Shown here piece by piece: positions 11,484 to 26,381 of a stretch of 64,000 nucleotides of DNA. Position 1 is the stretch's first letter. Each line of letters opens with the position of its first letter. The notes under the pieces are model-generated. The model worked only from the letters and a program-made list of their open reading frames with translations, had not been told where the DNA came from and ran no database searches. Source of the stretch: Termitomyces sp. T153 (Eukaryota > Basidiomycota > Agaricomycetes > Agaricales > Lyophyllaceae); the NCBI GenBank assembly GCA_018296165.2, contig JACKQL020000026.1:620001-684000 (forward strand), read 5' to 3'. Made by a program: the position numbers and the translations under genes.

Positions 11484-14400
11484 ATGTATCTCATATCTTA
11501 TCAGCCATTCAAAAATTCACCAGTGCTGTTCATCATGTATCCACCCCAACTTGAAATTACCACAAAATTCGGACCCAACCTCACCGGTTCATCTCACGTT
11601 TTACCGGCTCGAAGAGCTAGAAGCCGCTCTCCCCTGCGTGGGCCGAGGCAATCATCTAGAATAGTTCACAGATTGCGCAGCGCGTCAACAGCGTCCTCTT
11701 CGTCACAAAGTTCTGTCATCTCTCAAGCTACCTCTTCTACTAGTCCTTCACCTTCCGCTCTTGAAACTTCTTCTCAGTCGACTTGCGATGCACGAAGGAC
11801 GCACTCACGATCTTCGAGCACATCCAGCCTCGACATTGACTCGGCTGTACGAACCAAATCCGAATGGGTGGTAGCTATGCATGATTATACACCACAGCAT
11901 CAAAACGCCACCTGCTTGTCGTTTCGTTCAGGGCAGAAAATTCGTGTCCTAAATCAAGATCCCAGTGGGTGGTGGGATGGCGAGCTAGACGGAAGAAGAG
12001 GGTGGTTTCCAAGTAACTATGTTACCTCTGAAGAATCTTTATTAGTAGAGGAGCTACCGAATCAACATGTGAGTTCTCTTACAATTCGAGATTATGTTGC
12101 TAATGTGTCTCGCAGGGGCGTGGTCATCTCTGTTCATTATCGGTTGTTTCCTCGAGTAGCACTTCTTCGCGCGAAGCCTTACAACACCGACGGCAACCCT
12201 CTGCTCTAGAACCTCTTGGTCAAGACAATGACTCGTATTGTCCGGCACTAATGGTACCTCTTTTGCACAGCCTCTCACTGCTCCAAACTGCCGTCCGGGC
12301 CAATAGGATCTCTCATTTCCCACCTTCAACGGCGTGTATAATCTCATGTGTTCGTTCGATCCTGTCTGCAACCAACACTCTCGTTCGAGATGCGCCCGTC
12401 TTGCAGCAAAATCCTCCTCTAGTTCAAGAACGGAGACGAATATTATCTGTTCTTGCTGCCTTGGTCGCTCAGGCGAAGAAGGCTGCCGAAGGTGTTGCTC
12501 ACAATGAGAAACAGGAACTCGAGGTTGAGAACATGCTTCGTTTGGGTGGGCAGGTTTTCGCTAACGTTCGGAGGTTTTTGGCTGTTGCAGTCCAATGTGG
12601 CATCGAGCTCCCAAATCAACGTGACTCTACAACCTCTACAGACACTGAAGGTCCGTTTTCGAGCCAAGGCATCTCGTTCGATACCCCACCCATATCCTAT
12701 GGTGTTGATTCGCCCAATGGTAAAACCCCGACTCAACCTCTGGTACCGGAGCGGGAATTCATGACTACCACAGGACCACCAGCTCTACGTCTCAGTTTAA
12801 GGAACCCGACCGTAGACTCAGCAGAGGGAGATCCTGATGTGCCGCCCATCCTTCCCAATCGTTCTTTCGTGGAATCTTCAAAGGAGCAAAATTATTTCCA
12901 AAACCGTTTTGGACATCGACAAGTGTTGTCTGTTAGCAGTACCTCATCATCGTCATCTGTGTCTTCCCAAGATTTTCCATCTGCTCCACCATTCCCCTCC
13001 GGCCCTTCAACATCCTCGCGGGTCATGGAAGCCTTACGCCTTACTCACGATCAGTACCTATCTACGATCGCCGCGTTCATTGGGCATGCTCATTCTCATT
13101 CTCGTGGATCGCATGCGGCCAGTACAGGTCATCTATACGATCTCGTTAGAGAGATAGTGGAGATGGTGTGCAAGTTACTCACCATCGTCGAGGCCGTCAT
13201 GCAACACCCCGACGTCCCAGTAAGCCGGCTAAGGAACTTGAAGTTAGCCAAAGACGGATTGTACAACGTCACTAGCACTCTCGCAGAATCAGTCCGTCTT
13301 CTGACGTTATCCCTTCCCCCAAATTTGACAGAGGACCAGGAAAAGCAGAATTTATTGCGTTCTGCGACGGATGCATTGAAAGCTGGAGCTGATTGTGTGT
13401 CTGCAGTCAAAGTGTGCTTGAACAGATCTGTCGGTGAAAGACCATTTATCATTGACCTTCCCACCGGAGATGATGGATCCCAGTCCTTCACACCTAGCAA
13501 GTTTTCTAGACTTGGCTCCATCACGTCAGGAGGTATAAATATGCTGGAAGGTTATTCGGCCAATGGATTGAATGACGAGGACCTCACAATCCAGGCTGTG
13601 TCTCCTTCGCCTATTCGAAGACCCCTAGATATGTCATCCAGCTCTGAGGAAGGCTTTTTTTCCAATTCGTCGTCGGGGCGGTCCATAGACACTCCCGCAA
13701 CCACGCCAGTCGACAAGAACCGACCCCTATCCTTGCCGGATATCGGTCGTGTTTCCGTTGATTTACCTTCTCCAACATTGATATCCCAGACAGATGATGC
13801 GACAACATGGGAGGGCAGCGTTCGAGATCATGGCCCAAAAGCTGAAGATAGTGAACTCCCCGCTGATGCTCTCGATTTCAACCCCGAGTTCCTCCAAGAC
13901 CCAACTGCTTGGATGTTGTCGCATGATTATGCCCTGGAAGATGTCGCGTACAATACTGACGGACACATCGTTGGGGCGACTATCGAGGTGCTGGTGGAGA
14001 AGATCACACCTCACGATAGCCTTGTGGACTCGGCGTTTTCTGCAGTCTTCTTCCTGACATTCAGGTTGTTCTCTTCGCCCGAGGAACTAGTAAAGACTAT
14101 AATCGCTCGATATAACATTCAGCCGCCACAGGGAATCTCGGACACGGATATTCAGTGCTGGCAACAGCGCAAAGGTGTGCCAGTTCGGCTTCGAGTATCA
14201 AATCTCATTAAAGCATGGGTTGAGATGTATTGGCGGCCAGGAATCGATGACCCCGCACTACCGACATTGACACATTTCGTACGAAATGAATTAGCCTTAT
14301 ATTTTCATGCCCCAGCTCAGCGCATCTTGGAGTTGATTACTCTGCGCCGACAGACCACGGACTTCACGATCAGCCCAAAGGGTGACCGAAGCCGTGATCC

Positions 14401-15610
14401 AGGAATGTCCATTAATCCACCTTCAGCCATCTTGCTGACGTCGGAGGTACCAAGACCCACGATGACGAAAGCTCTTCTAGGCGCCCTTCGAAAGAAGGAT
14501 TTTGCTTCCATTGTCGTGACCGACTTCGACGCGTTGGAACTCGCCAGACAACTGACCATCATGGAATGTAACTTATATTGCGCCATCCAGCCGGATGAGG
14601 TATTGGAAATGGGATCGGAAGGTGCGAAGTCGCCAGTGAATGTCAGGGCTGTCACTTCTTTGAGCACCGTGATCACGGGCTGGGTTGCAGAAAGTATATT
14701 GAACGAGCCTGATTTGAAGAAAAGGACAACATTGGTTAGGTTTTTTATTAAAGTTGCAGACGTATGTTATTGTATATCTCCTTGCTTTTTGTATCTATCT
14801 GACCACTGTTCAGCGGTGTACAACTCTGGCGAACTTCAGTACCTCGCGTTCCATATTGGCTGCCTTGGATTCGTCAACAATTTCACGTTTATATCAGACG
14901 TGGCTTGTAGGTTTTTTCTCGCCTTGTAGTTAGAAGATGTCTTAGGAAAGCCATCGCATTAACAGGGCATTTCCCAGAAGCACAAGTCTCAATTGGATTC
15001 TTTAAGAAGGCTAGCGGATCATAGTCGTAATTACCACGAATACCGATCAAAGCTCCGTAACACTGCACCACCGGCGGTTCCTTTCTTGGGTAAATCCTAT
15101 AAACACTATCAACATGGTCTCTTTCTCTGTACTGATAAAGCCTTTTAGGTCTTTATCTGACCGATCTTACGTTCTGCAGAGAAGGTAATCCTTCACATAG
15201 AGCATCACCGGTCAATCCAAGCAAAAAATTATTGAATTTCAATAAGTACCACAAGTTGGCACGCATTGTCCAAGGTACTCATTTCATAATTCAGGTCAGC
15301 AGGCACATTCTAATACATCTTCAATAGATATGCAACGATTCCAGGTTCCTTACAATCTAAAGGCTATCCCAGAAGTTCAAGAATACCTGAACGTCGCCTT
15401 TGAGAATTCTCGCCATCATGGAGATTTGCAAGATCTCTATCGTCGAAGGTATGTCTTGGTTCAGTTTTTTTTTCATTCTGGTATCGATGGCTTTGTAGCC
15501 TGCTGGTTGAACCCAAGCAGCCTGCGGATCATGCTCCAACTAGCGACGTGAGACAATTATTCAATTGGGCCACTCGTTCTCAATCTTCCAATGGGCCATC
15601 GTCACAATGA
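11484..15610 (+). CDS. CDC25: CDC25-type Ras guanine nucleotide exchange factor with SH3 domain
   Basis: About 1190 residues. Exon 1 runs to 12068 and exon 2 starts at 12116; further small introns lie after 14762. Order: a Ser-rich N-terminus; an SH3 domain (VVAMHDYTPQ to GWFPSNYV, residues about 130-185); a long linker; a RasGEF N-terminal module (NTDGHIVGATIEVLVEKIT, about 13,950-14,330); and the catalytic domain from PSAILLTSEVPRPTM through KKRTTLVRFFIKVAD, LTDLTFCREGNPSHR and DMQRFQVPYNLKAIPE. It loads GTP onto Ras, which in yeast-type fungi controls adenylate cyclase and growth. Two start codons are possible, 11484 and 11535; MYPPQLEITTKFG (11535) looks more natural. The end is a TGA at 15608-15610. 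Confidence 0.9.
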
Positions 15611-15908
15611 TATACTATTTTCACCATGTATCAATTCTACAAAGTTCGCCATATATCATTAGTCCATATCTTAGGCGTCGGTTACTGCATAGTGTCTTTC
15701 ATCCTGTCTTCATACATCCTGCTCCACTGCATCTCATCACATAACATTTATTGCTGTGTTGTACGAGTAAAATCACGGACTTGGATCACCTATAATCATA
15801 CTCGATTTGTCATGAGACTATCAACTAAACAATATCGTAAGTTTTTGTCACTATTAAGTCAACGATAGTATCGTTAGGAGACAACCTTCAACCCGCGTTG
15901 GAAACTTT
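15611..15908. other. Convergent intergenic stretch
   Basis: This 298-base gap separates the stops of two converging genes and presumably contains both 3' UTRs. I see no coding pattern or RNA gene in it. Confidence 0.5.
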
Positions 15909-17449
15909 TCAGTGATGATACATAGTAACATAGTATCCGAATTCACTTGTGTTTTTTTTTCTCTTCAAGCCATCGATACCTCGGCCTCGAGGGAGCTCAG
16001 GGTAAGTTCCAGAGTTGACACCAGGGCCCTGCCAAAAACTATCGGATAAACAATGTCGACCAAAAAAAGAAACCGCTTACAAAGTCATATACAAAGGGAC
16101 GACTTTGTGTGACACCATATAACCTCGAACTTTCAAGTATGACATCATATACAGGGGAACGGTCATTGCCAGGGGCATGAACACTCCAGCCAGCGCGTGG
16201 AGAGCGGATGTCCCAGAAGGAGACGACACTATGACGAGCAGATCCAGCAGCAATATAACTAGAGGAGCCACCACCACAGGAGACGGAATAAAATGACTCT
16301 AACTGTAAAGGGTCCTGCATGGTCAGGACCGGGCGGAGAGAAGTAGCCTCATTCGAAGCCTCGTGCGTCACACGAAAGGATGAACGCAGGTCATGGCACC
16401 GCACTTGCCCGTCAAACCAACCCGAAACCAATATTTGGGGGGAAGCACCCCAAGGACTTGCCAGAGGAGCACGAGAAATTCCATAAACGGCAGATGAAAT
16501 TTGTTTGACTTGCGTAAAATGCAAATCTATGTGAGGATGAAGAATGGCAGTGGGTACTCGAGAGAGTTGGCCATCTGCAATAGAATGAACTTTCAAAGGC
16601 CTGGTGGATGATGTACCAAAAGCGGCGTAAGGTCCAGGGCTGTCGAGGCAGAGATGTGAAACCCAACCCCGCGCGTTCAAAGCTACGTCGCCGTATTCAG
16701 GGAGAATAGAATGTAAATTCGTCAAAGTGGCGGTTCCGGTCGACGTCAAGGTCAGGAGAATGTTTCGTTCCGATGATAAACTCTCGATGTATTGTCCATC
16801 TTGAAGCTGTGAGGACGACAACACAGTCACCTCGAAAATCGAGGAGCCTAGCGAAGAAGGCTTCAGCGACACATACTGTAATGTGCCATCCTGAAATCCG
16901 AGACATAATGTTTCGTGAGGGTCGCCATTGTCGACAAGAGTCATGCTAGTTATTCCAATGGCCCGCTCTGACTGTCCGAAGTAGAAAGAACCTTCTAAAC
17001 GTATCGGCGGAGCTTCTCTATCCACTGATGATCCAAAAGTATAAGATGTTATACAAGGGCCAGCGGCAATAATAAGTCTCGAAGAGTTGATTGCTAGAAC
17101 GGGTTGGCTTTTCGCGGGCCAGGGTTTTGAAAGCGGCCGCGCAATGAATTCTGCACGAGACCAAGAACGATCTGTCAAAAAATCGTAGTACGTCTGCGCA
17201 TGTGTGGACCAGCTTTTCCGCGACCGTAAAAGGCTGAAAGAGGGCCGCGGATGGGTTCGTAGATAAGCTGCCCAACCGACGTCTATAATCTGCCGGAGGG
17301 AAGTCAAGACACAAAAAAATATAGTTCTCTGAAAGACACACCAAGGAATACAACAGCTTACAGCTTCTCGCGGAAGCCACAAGTTCGTGTACAGTGAGGT
17401 ACTGCAGAACGAGGATCAAAATATCATTGGGCAGGTCAGTGAACAGCAT
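15909..17449 (-). CDS. F-box/WD-repeat protein, FBXW4-like
   Basis: Three exons (17342-17449, 16081-17289 and 15909-16028) give 478 residues. The N-terminus MLFTDLPNDILILVLQYL is an F-box, which binds Skp1. The remainder is a beta-propeller-like region with WD-type strands, such as LVSGWFDGQVRCHDLR and SVVSFWDIRSPRAGW. The last exon is essential: without removing 16029-16080 the frame ends early, while splicing adds a tail ending GYYVTMYHH, a usual final propeller strand. The protein probably selects substrates for an SCF ubiquitin ligase. The similarity to FBXW4 is from overall layout and is moderate. Confidence 0.8.
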
Positions 17450-17789
17450 CAAGTTCGAAGGGAAAAAAAGTGGAGAAAGATAGCGATTGGATTTTTCCTG
17501 CCTCGTCGAGCCTTTTATTTCTAGCAATTAGCCCCGATTATTAGAGTTCTACGGACACATCCTTGCTCGACGGCTCGGAGCCGGAGTTAAGTACGAAACT
17601 GCTACAACTTATCAAGAGTTTCAAAACTTCGCAACGGTTTGTAAACGTTTCTGATTCCAAGTCACGTGGTAGCATTTGTATTTCCCAAAATGATGCAGTA
17701 AACTTGACTATTACTTGAACTAGTGTGTGAACGACTGGCAGTCTTGCGCCGCTTCCGAGTGATACTCCGCTCTCCTGTAAAAATAACAT
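17450..17789. promoter_or_regulatory. Divergent promoter (F-box/WD and Miro)
   Basis: The starts of two divergent genes lie 340 bases apart. Open frames on the minus strand here have no recognisable content and look incidental. No TATA box is evident. The regulatory role is inferred from position. Confidence 0.45.
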
Positions 17790-20471
<2,682 letters not shown>

Positions 20472-20789
20472 ACGAGAGCCACTTCATTTTTATTTAGAAA
20501 TATCTAGAAAAATTGGAGTTATCGCGTGTGATCTCGAGATCCGACAACCGACGTGTAAGATCCGAATCTAACCATCACAAGTTGGAGACTCGTGTCCTCC
20601 AACAGCTTCCAACTCGCTGTCTGGACATATAAAGCTTCGCTGTGTTGCAGGGCGTCCTGTATTCACCATCTATCATCATTTAGAGACCACCGCGTGCAGA
20701 CGTTATCTTCGTCGTGATACGTCGCGTTCCAAATTTGACGCCATCTATAGGAGTCAGCGTCAACTTTCTCAACCCCTTTGAATCACAGC
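20472..20789 (+). promoter_or_regulatory. Promoter region of the VWA gene with TATA-like box
   Basis: The 318-base gap contains TATAAA at 20628-20633, about 157 bases before the ATG at 20790, followed by a mixed leader. The function is inferred from position and motif. Confidence 0.4.
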
Positions 20790-22472
20790 ATGGATGAAGA
20801 TATGGATCTCGGCCCTAGCACCCCTCAGGAGTTCCAGAACAATCAGCAATATTATCCGCAGATGGCGGGCACTCTCGACGACGGGCACAAGACACTGTGA
20901 GCGTTTGACCTGTTCGCCCTTTGTCGATTGACTTATCATCGCACAGTGACTTAGTTTTTATTCAAGACTGTACAGGGAGCCAGGGAAGCTATATCACCTC
21001 TGCTACCAAGAACATCGAGCAGATTTGTGCACATATCTTTGAGTCCGGAAAGTTACAGAGTCCAGAAGATCTTCGGATTGGATTAGTCGCTTTCCGTGAT
21101 CATCCCCCGCAAGATCATACCTACATTGTCAAGAATTTTGGATTCTCATCCGACATTAGCCAGGTTAAGAATGATTTGTCTAGTTTGTATGCTTCTGGTG
21201 GTGGCGATGGGCCAGAAGCAGTGACGGCTGCGATGGCGGAGGCGTTGGGGATGGACTGGAGACCGAATGCGAGTAAAATGATTGTGCTAATCGCCGATGC
21301 ACCTCCTCATGGGATTGGAGAATATGGAGACGGTGAGAGTTACTCAGGCTTCATTTTGAAACACATTTTACATTCATCTAGGCTTTGATGACGGCTCTCC
21401 TGACGGATTTGATCCTCTACAACTCGCCCGACAAATGGCCAGCCGTGGTATACCCTTGGTAATTAATAGAGCTCCTTGTCATGTAAGCTGCTACTGACCA
21501 TCTTGTAGTTCTTTGTAGCATGCGAACCCGCGCTCAGCGGATACTCAGTTGGGTCATTCCTCAGACTTCTCTTCTCTGGTGGATTGACATCCATTATCCC
21601 AGTATGCGAATGACTTCTACAGGGCAATAACGCAAATCACATCTGGCTTAATGTTACCACTGACAACTGCAGACCTTCTTGCGAATGCAATTGTGGGAAG
21701 CGTTCTTGAGAATCTAGACATGGAGCGCCTTGTTCGGGAAGTTGGTCATGCAGTAGCAGAGAGAATACTTGGCAACAACGAGAGTGTCGATGACGTCGCG
21801 CGTGAATTACACGAGAAGCTACTGCTGCGCAATGAGAGCACAAAGAAGGTGGTCATTGAAAGTATATACAAGGAATCGGCGGAGGCGATTCACAATGTTG
21901 CCGTTTTTACTCAAGCACCTTCTCTGGCTGAAGCCCGTCCGTTGCTAAAACGGGTAAGTTTCCATACTTCTGTTGTCAAGTTAGATCTATAGTCCTCGCT
22001 AGGTACACGGTACCCGTTTCACCGACAAGTATCTTGCGGCAAGGGCATCATTAGGTCGATCCTCTTACACAGTGGGCTATGGATACACTCCGAAATACCC
22101 ACCGCCTCCCAAACCGAGCTCACCCACAAGCTCATCGGTCCCTGCTTCTCCTCCACGAAAAGTCGTCCAAGACTTCGCTGCTTTCGGCGCCCCAAAATCA
22201 GCTAGTGTCTTTGGTACAGCTGTCGCATCAACACCGTTTTCGTTGGCAGGAGGGAAGGCTGCATTTGGAGGTATGCGGGGAGGTGCATCTCCAGCATCTT
22301 TTGACGATGATGAAGACGACGATGATGATGGGAGGCAGCGGGTCGAACTCACAGAGAGCACCATATCTCTTGATCAGGTACAATGTCTGTATCGTTGAGT
22401 GTTATTCTACTGACATAATAACAGGCACGGCGCATTGCTATGCAGAGCGCGTGGCGGAGCGCTCACGCTTGA
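20790..22472 (+). CDS. VWA-domain protein with acidic, Pro-rich tail
   Basis: The first exon (MDEDMDLGPSTPQEF...) ends in an intron from about 20897 to 20945, giving KTLDLVFIQDCTGSQGSYI. DCTGS is the metal-ion-dependent adhesion site, in the form used by VWA domains of alpha-kinase type proteins. The domain continues through LRIGLVAFRDHPPQDHTY, GGDGPEAVTAAMAEAL and SKMIVLIADAPPHGIG. There is no kinase domain. The tail has a Pro/Ser stretch (22,090-22,180), a Phe/Gly/Ala stretch, a run of aspartates (22,300-22,335) and ends RIAMQSAWRSAHA. Proteins of this kind occur widely in agarics without known function; the domain suggests protein binding. Confidence 0.82.
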
Positions 22473-22686
22473 ATTCCCATTACACAATCACGTTTGTTCT
22501 TTCATCTATGGAGTTAGTTCTCTAGCATTTCTTTTCCTTTGCCACAGCATTGTCCTATAGCGCAGAAGTAGACCATGTTTTGTAAATAATATATATGTGG
22601 AATGAAATTACTCTCTTCCATGGATATACTAGTAGAGGAAACTTAAAAGGGTATCAAGTTGAAGTTGAACGAGTCGTCGCGAGAAT

Positions 22687-23804
22687 TTATGCCTCTTTTC
22701 GTCTTGGTTTCTTCTTTTTCCGTTCATGACGCGGTTGGTTGATGGGTGTCGTCGCTTCTGAAATGTCTGGATCCAACACGCCAATCAATGCACCACCCTT
22801 GGGAGGTGTTTCCTCACGAGTGACATCAGCTGCTATAACGCCATCCTTCCTTGACTTCTTCGACTTCTCTTTTTTCTTTCCCTTCTCCTTCGCTGCTTGA
22901 TCGGCGTCTCCGTCACCTTTACTCTTTTCTTTCTCTCGAGATTCAGGTTTATGTCTTTTCTTCTCCTTTTTCCAGTGTTCCGGGACTACCTTGCTCGCAG
23001 CTTCGGCATTTTCCCGTTCCCATTCCCTCTGTCGCGCCCTGCGTTCCTCTTCCTCTCTTGCCTTCTGTTCCTTCCTTGCTTTCTTCCTCTGAGCTCGTGC
23101 ACTATCATCATCAGGACTTCTCTTCCTCTTCTTTACTGAGGATCTAACATCCTCCTCATCTCCACTTCTCTTTTGATTGTTGGTTCCGACGGAATCCGTC
23201 TGACAGTCTTTTATGTCATTGGGAAGTTGTCCGACAAGAGGCGCAGGGAACACGTCGTCAGGACCTAGAATAGGGCCTCGAAAGAATCTAGAATAGAGGC
23301 TGGCGCGAGCGGCATCACGTTTAGCGATTGCGACTAAGGTTAAGCGATTGTTCCCATCGCTGACGTCCAGGGTACTTGTACTAGAAGTAGTCGCAGACGC
23401 TTCAGTCGCAGGTCGACGATTAGACATGATACCCGTTGCAGTCCGTTTGATCTCTGGTAAAGGGAAAGTTTCTTCATCCGACTTCGAAAGAAATTAGATG
23501 TGTTTCCTTATTGGCAATTCTGAGTGTGAATACCTCGTCGTCACTGGCTAACTTGAGCTTGATGGTCTTGGATGCGGCGGTGAAAAGACTTAGAATATGA
23601 ATAAGTTGACCAAGAATACGAAACGCAAGATATCGACACTCACTGGTCCCAGAACGGAAAGGCTTCATCACGATCTTTGCCCAGTCCAGCCAGGTTTTTT
23701 TTCTGAGGGATTGCAATGGGCCTGCTTATAGAACCCTGGCGAAGGCCAGTACCTCTTCCCGACCATCCTTGAGAGACCAGAAAATCATGCCCATCTAGAG
23801 GCAT
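22687..23804 (-). CDS. G-patch protein, Tma23-like ribosome-biogenesis factor
   Basis: Three exons. Exon 1 starts at 23804 with MPLDGHDFLVSQGWSGRGTG and continues with GSISRPIAIPQKKNLAGLGK and EAFPFWD. Exon 2 holds LFTAASKTIKLKLASDDE, and exon 3 ends at 22687. The first 60 residues match yeast Tma23, a nucleolar G-patch protein that takes part in ribosome assembly. The rest is a long Lys/Glu/Arg-rich region (22,700-23,150) of the kind that binds nucleic acid or drives nucleolar localisation. The antisense strand shows long Ser/Phe frames that are only the complement of this biased region. The 5' region has no divergent partner nearby. Confidence 0.8.
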
Positions 23805-24131
23805 CGTGAATGGAAAAAATGAGACTGACTGAACCAAGAAAATTCCTGCGTAATCAATCCGGTCAATTCACGGCAATCATTAGGCTATGTGGCTGTGATC
23901 TACTAGGTGATTCAGAATGAATGGATGAATGAACTCTGTTTATACCGCCGGCCAAGCCGCAATACAGGCCTAGGGCTAAGACGCGGGGACAAAGTAAGGT
24001 AATAAATCTACACCAATGGTATGTGCTGGTATGTGTTGTGATGTAGCGGTAACTGTAAATTATTTGGCATTAGAATTCTCTTCGCAGAATCTCGTGTGGC
24101 TGGTGTTTGGTGCGGTCAGGTCGCAAGTATC
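23805..24131. other. Intergenic stretch
   Basis: About 330 bases between the Tma23-like gene start and the LINE remnant. It is of ordinary composition with CG dinucleotides present. I see nothing coding. Confidence 0.5.
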
Positions 24132-24692
24132 TTAGGTAGAACATGAGGTGTCGGGTGTTGATTCGGGAAGAATGGTTGGTGGCCTGTGTCTGGGCCTTAT
24201 ACGTGATTTGGTCTTTCCAAAAGCCTTCGCGTACGTGGGGTGTCTCGACCTCCCGTGATGTGTGGGTCCGCTCCTCACCTCTCGTGTCTTTCGTGTCTCT
24301 GTGCCTCCTAGTGTCTTGTTGTCCTCCCTCCATGCTCCCTCTCTCCTCTCCTCCTCCTTGCACCTCATGTGCTCCCTCCCGTCATCTCTGTAGTCCTCTC
24401 CTTCTCTATATCTTTCCATTCTCTCCCACCACCTTTCCTCCTCCTCTTTGTTTTCTTCGTCTTCTGCCGTCGGTTCCTCATTTGACTTTCGTGGGCTTCC
24501 TGTCTTGGTGAATGTGCCAGTTCTCTCCAGGAACTTCACCATCACTTCGAGACCTTTCCTTGTTCCTAGTAGTACTCCCATCTCCAGCTGTTCGTCGAGC
24601 TCTCTCAGTACTTCTTGGTGTTCCTCATATTTCATGCATTCCTGGGTTATATGTTTCCTTGTTTGGAACCTCTTCTCACACAGTGTTGAGTA
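24132..24692 (-). pseudogene. 3' end of a LINE-type (non-LTR) retrotransposon ORF
   Basis: Minus-strand residues from about 24675 to 24497 fit the tail of fungal LINE polyproteins after the RNase H domain: KHITQECMKYEEHQEVLREL, then LLGTRKGLEVMVKFLERTG and TFTKTG. Intact relatives show a Cys-His motif before this part and end with the TGxFTKTG-like box. A highly charged Glu/Arg-rich stretch follows to the stop at 24132. Upstream the frame changes character at about 24690, where Copia sequence begins, so the LINE is cut. The assignment comes from remembered family pattern. Confidence 0.55.
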
Positions 24693-24941
24693 CAAAGAAA
24701 TAAGTACGAGACTCAGAGCAACCACGATATGTGGTAAGCGACTGAGGTGTGGCAATGTACGAATGAAAGTAAAAATGAAATATTAGTAATCAACAATACG
24801 AAAGGAAAGGGGACAGAATATAGGTGAGGAGTAGCCTAGAATCCATCTTTAAAACTCCCCCTGGATTCATAGTCCGGTAAAAGATTAAGTCGATAAGCAA
24901 ACCATACCCATGTCCTTTATGAGTTTTTTGAGACGAGGACG

Positions 24942-25465
24942 TCATGAGGCCTTTGTGAATAGGTCCACCACATTTTCTTCTGACGAAATAGGTCCGATGA
25001 ATATGTCCTTGTGCCTGACAGCTTCATGAATCCAATGGACCTTGACGTCAAGGTGTTTAACTTTGCTGTGACCACTAGTATTCTTTGTCAACGCCACCGC
25101 TGTATTGCTGTCACACCTGACAGTTAATGGATGCTCCACATGGATATCCACCTCCGAAAGCCATGAGAACATCCACATCACCTGCTTCCCTGCCTCAAAC
25201 ACCCCTACATACTCCACTTGTCCTATCAATGTGCTAACTTGATCTTGCATCTTGGCTTTCCAGCTGACAGGTCCACCAGCCATTTTAAAGACATATCCTG
25301 CTGATGACTTCCTAGTGTCTGGGTCATTGGCATACAAGGAATCAGAGTATCCATAAGGTTTGATATCTTTGCCCTTTTGGTATGTGAGCACAAGTTCTTT
25401 AGTGGTTTTTAGATATGCTATGACATGTTGTGCAAGTCACCAGTGGATAGGGCATGGATATTCAG
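24942..25465 (-). pseudogene. Copia RNase H domain (3' part of pol)
   Basis: The frame reads LVLTYQKGKDIKPYGYSDSL, then KSSAGYVFKMAGGPVSWKAK, VRCDSNTAVALTKN, HLDVKVHWIHEAV and SSEENVVDLFTKAS, the standard Copia RNase H with its acidic residues. Upstream, HW followed by TGA and then LAQHVIAYLKTTKEL links it to the end of the reverse transcriptase; the TGA replaces the arginine usual in relatives. CG dinucleotides are more frequent here than in the rest of the block. Confidence 0.8.
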
Positions 25466-25469
25466 CATT

Positions 25470-25499
25470 GTCAGGGGACATCCCATTTGTCCCCCTGAC
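25470..25499 (-). repeat. Candidate Helitron 3' terminal hairpin
   Basis: GTCAGGGGACA at 25470-25480 is the inverse of TGTCCCCCTGAC at 25488-25499, with one bulged C and a 7-base loop. On the minus strand it precedes AATGCTGA, so a CTRR-type end follows the stem by 4 bases. Helitrons have such a hairpin near the 3' end, where it acts as the stop signal. The position between Copia parts supports the reading. Confidence 0.5.
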
Positions 25500-25754
25500 T
25501 TCTCCAGTTCTTGTTGGATTCCCCCCATTATGGTTTTCCTTTGTTCTCCTTCCTTTTCCATATCTATTGATACCAGTTTTAGCCCTCATGCTGCACTGGT
25601 TCTCTGTCAAGGATTCAGACAAGCCTTTGGCACTGCCACCAGCTTATGTAACTGCTGACCAATTGCTGACACATCACTTCTGTCTTTTCCCTCTGTCATA
25701 CTGTATGAGCTACAGTCCATGCCTTTGGCACAGGCCTGTAGCTCTTGCTTCATC

Positions 25755-26092
25755 CCAGACCCAACCTCACTTTGTTCAGTTAGGTCCTCGATATTCTACT
25801 CAATGCTTCATTCCAGACCCAACCTCACTTTGTTTGGTTAGGTCTTTGTACTTCCAAACTTAATGCTAAGTCCCAGACCCAACCTCACTTTGTTTGGTTA
25901 GGTCTTTGTATTTCAAACTCAATGCTAAATCCCAGACCCAATCTCACTTTGTTCAGTTAGGTCTTTGTATTTCCAACTCAATGCCAAGTCCCAGACCCAA
26001 CCTCACTTTGTTCAGTTAGGTCTTTGTATTTGTTAATTCAATGCCAAGTCCCAGACTCAACCTCACTTTGTTCAGTTAGGTCTTTGTATTTT
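25755..26092. repeat. Tandem repeat, six copies of about 59 bases
   Basis: Units start at about 25755, 25813, 25873, 25932, 25991 and 26051, each with CCAGACCCAACCTCACTTTG or a close variant, followed by GTTAGGTCTTTGTATTT. The outer units diverge most. The array lies between the helicase and the proposed 3' end of the Helitron, so it is probably part of that element's non-coding tail. Confidence 0.85.
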
Positions 26093-26381
26093 GTTGACTA
26101 AGTGTTGCTTTTCTCTTACAATTCAATACACTGAGATTTCATGTATAAACCAATCATGTATCTACATTACATTATTCACAAAATACTACAATGTCTACTG
26201 GTATATATTAGAGATGCTGAAAATTAAAAAAGTTAGTACTAACCATGCAATTATCTCAACTGTCACACTTACATTTGTAAACCATTATGAACATTTATAC
26301 TACATGGTCCAGCTATATATATTAGGTGCTGAAGTTCATAGAAGTTAGCAATATGTTGCTTGTATCCATCAAAATTTATAC

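Noticed and set aside
12453..13157. Alternative plus-strand frames within the RasGEF gene
   Set aside because: The long main frame is continuous and carries the RasGEF domains; these are shadows.
22851..23147. Plus-strand Ser/Phe-rich frames
   Set aside because: They are the complement of the Lys/Glu-rich tail of the Tma23-like gene.
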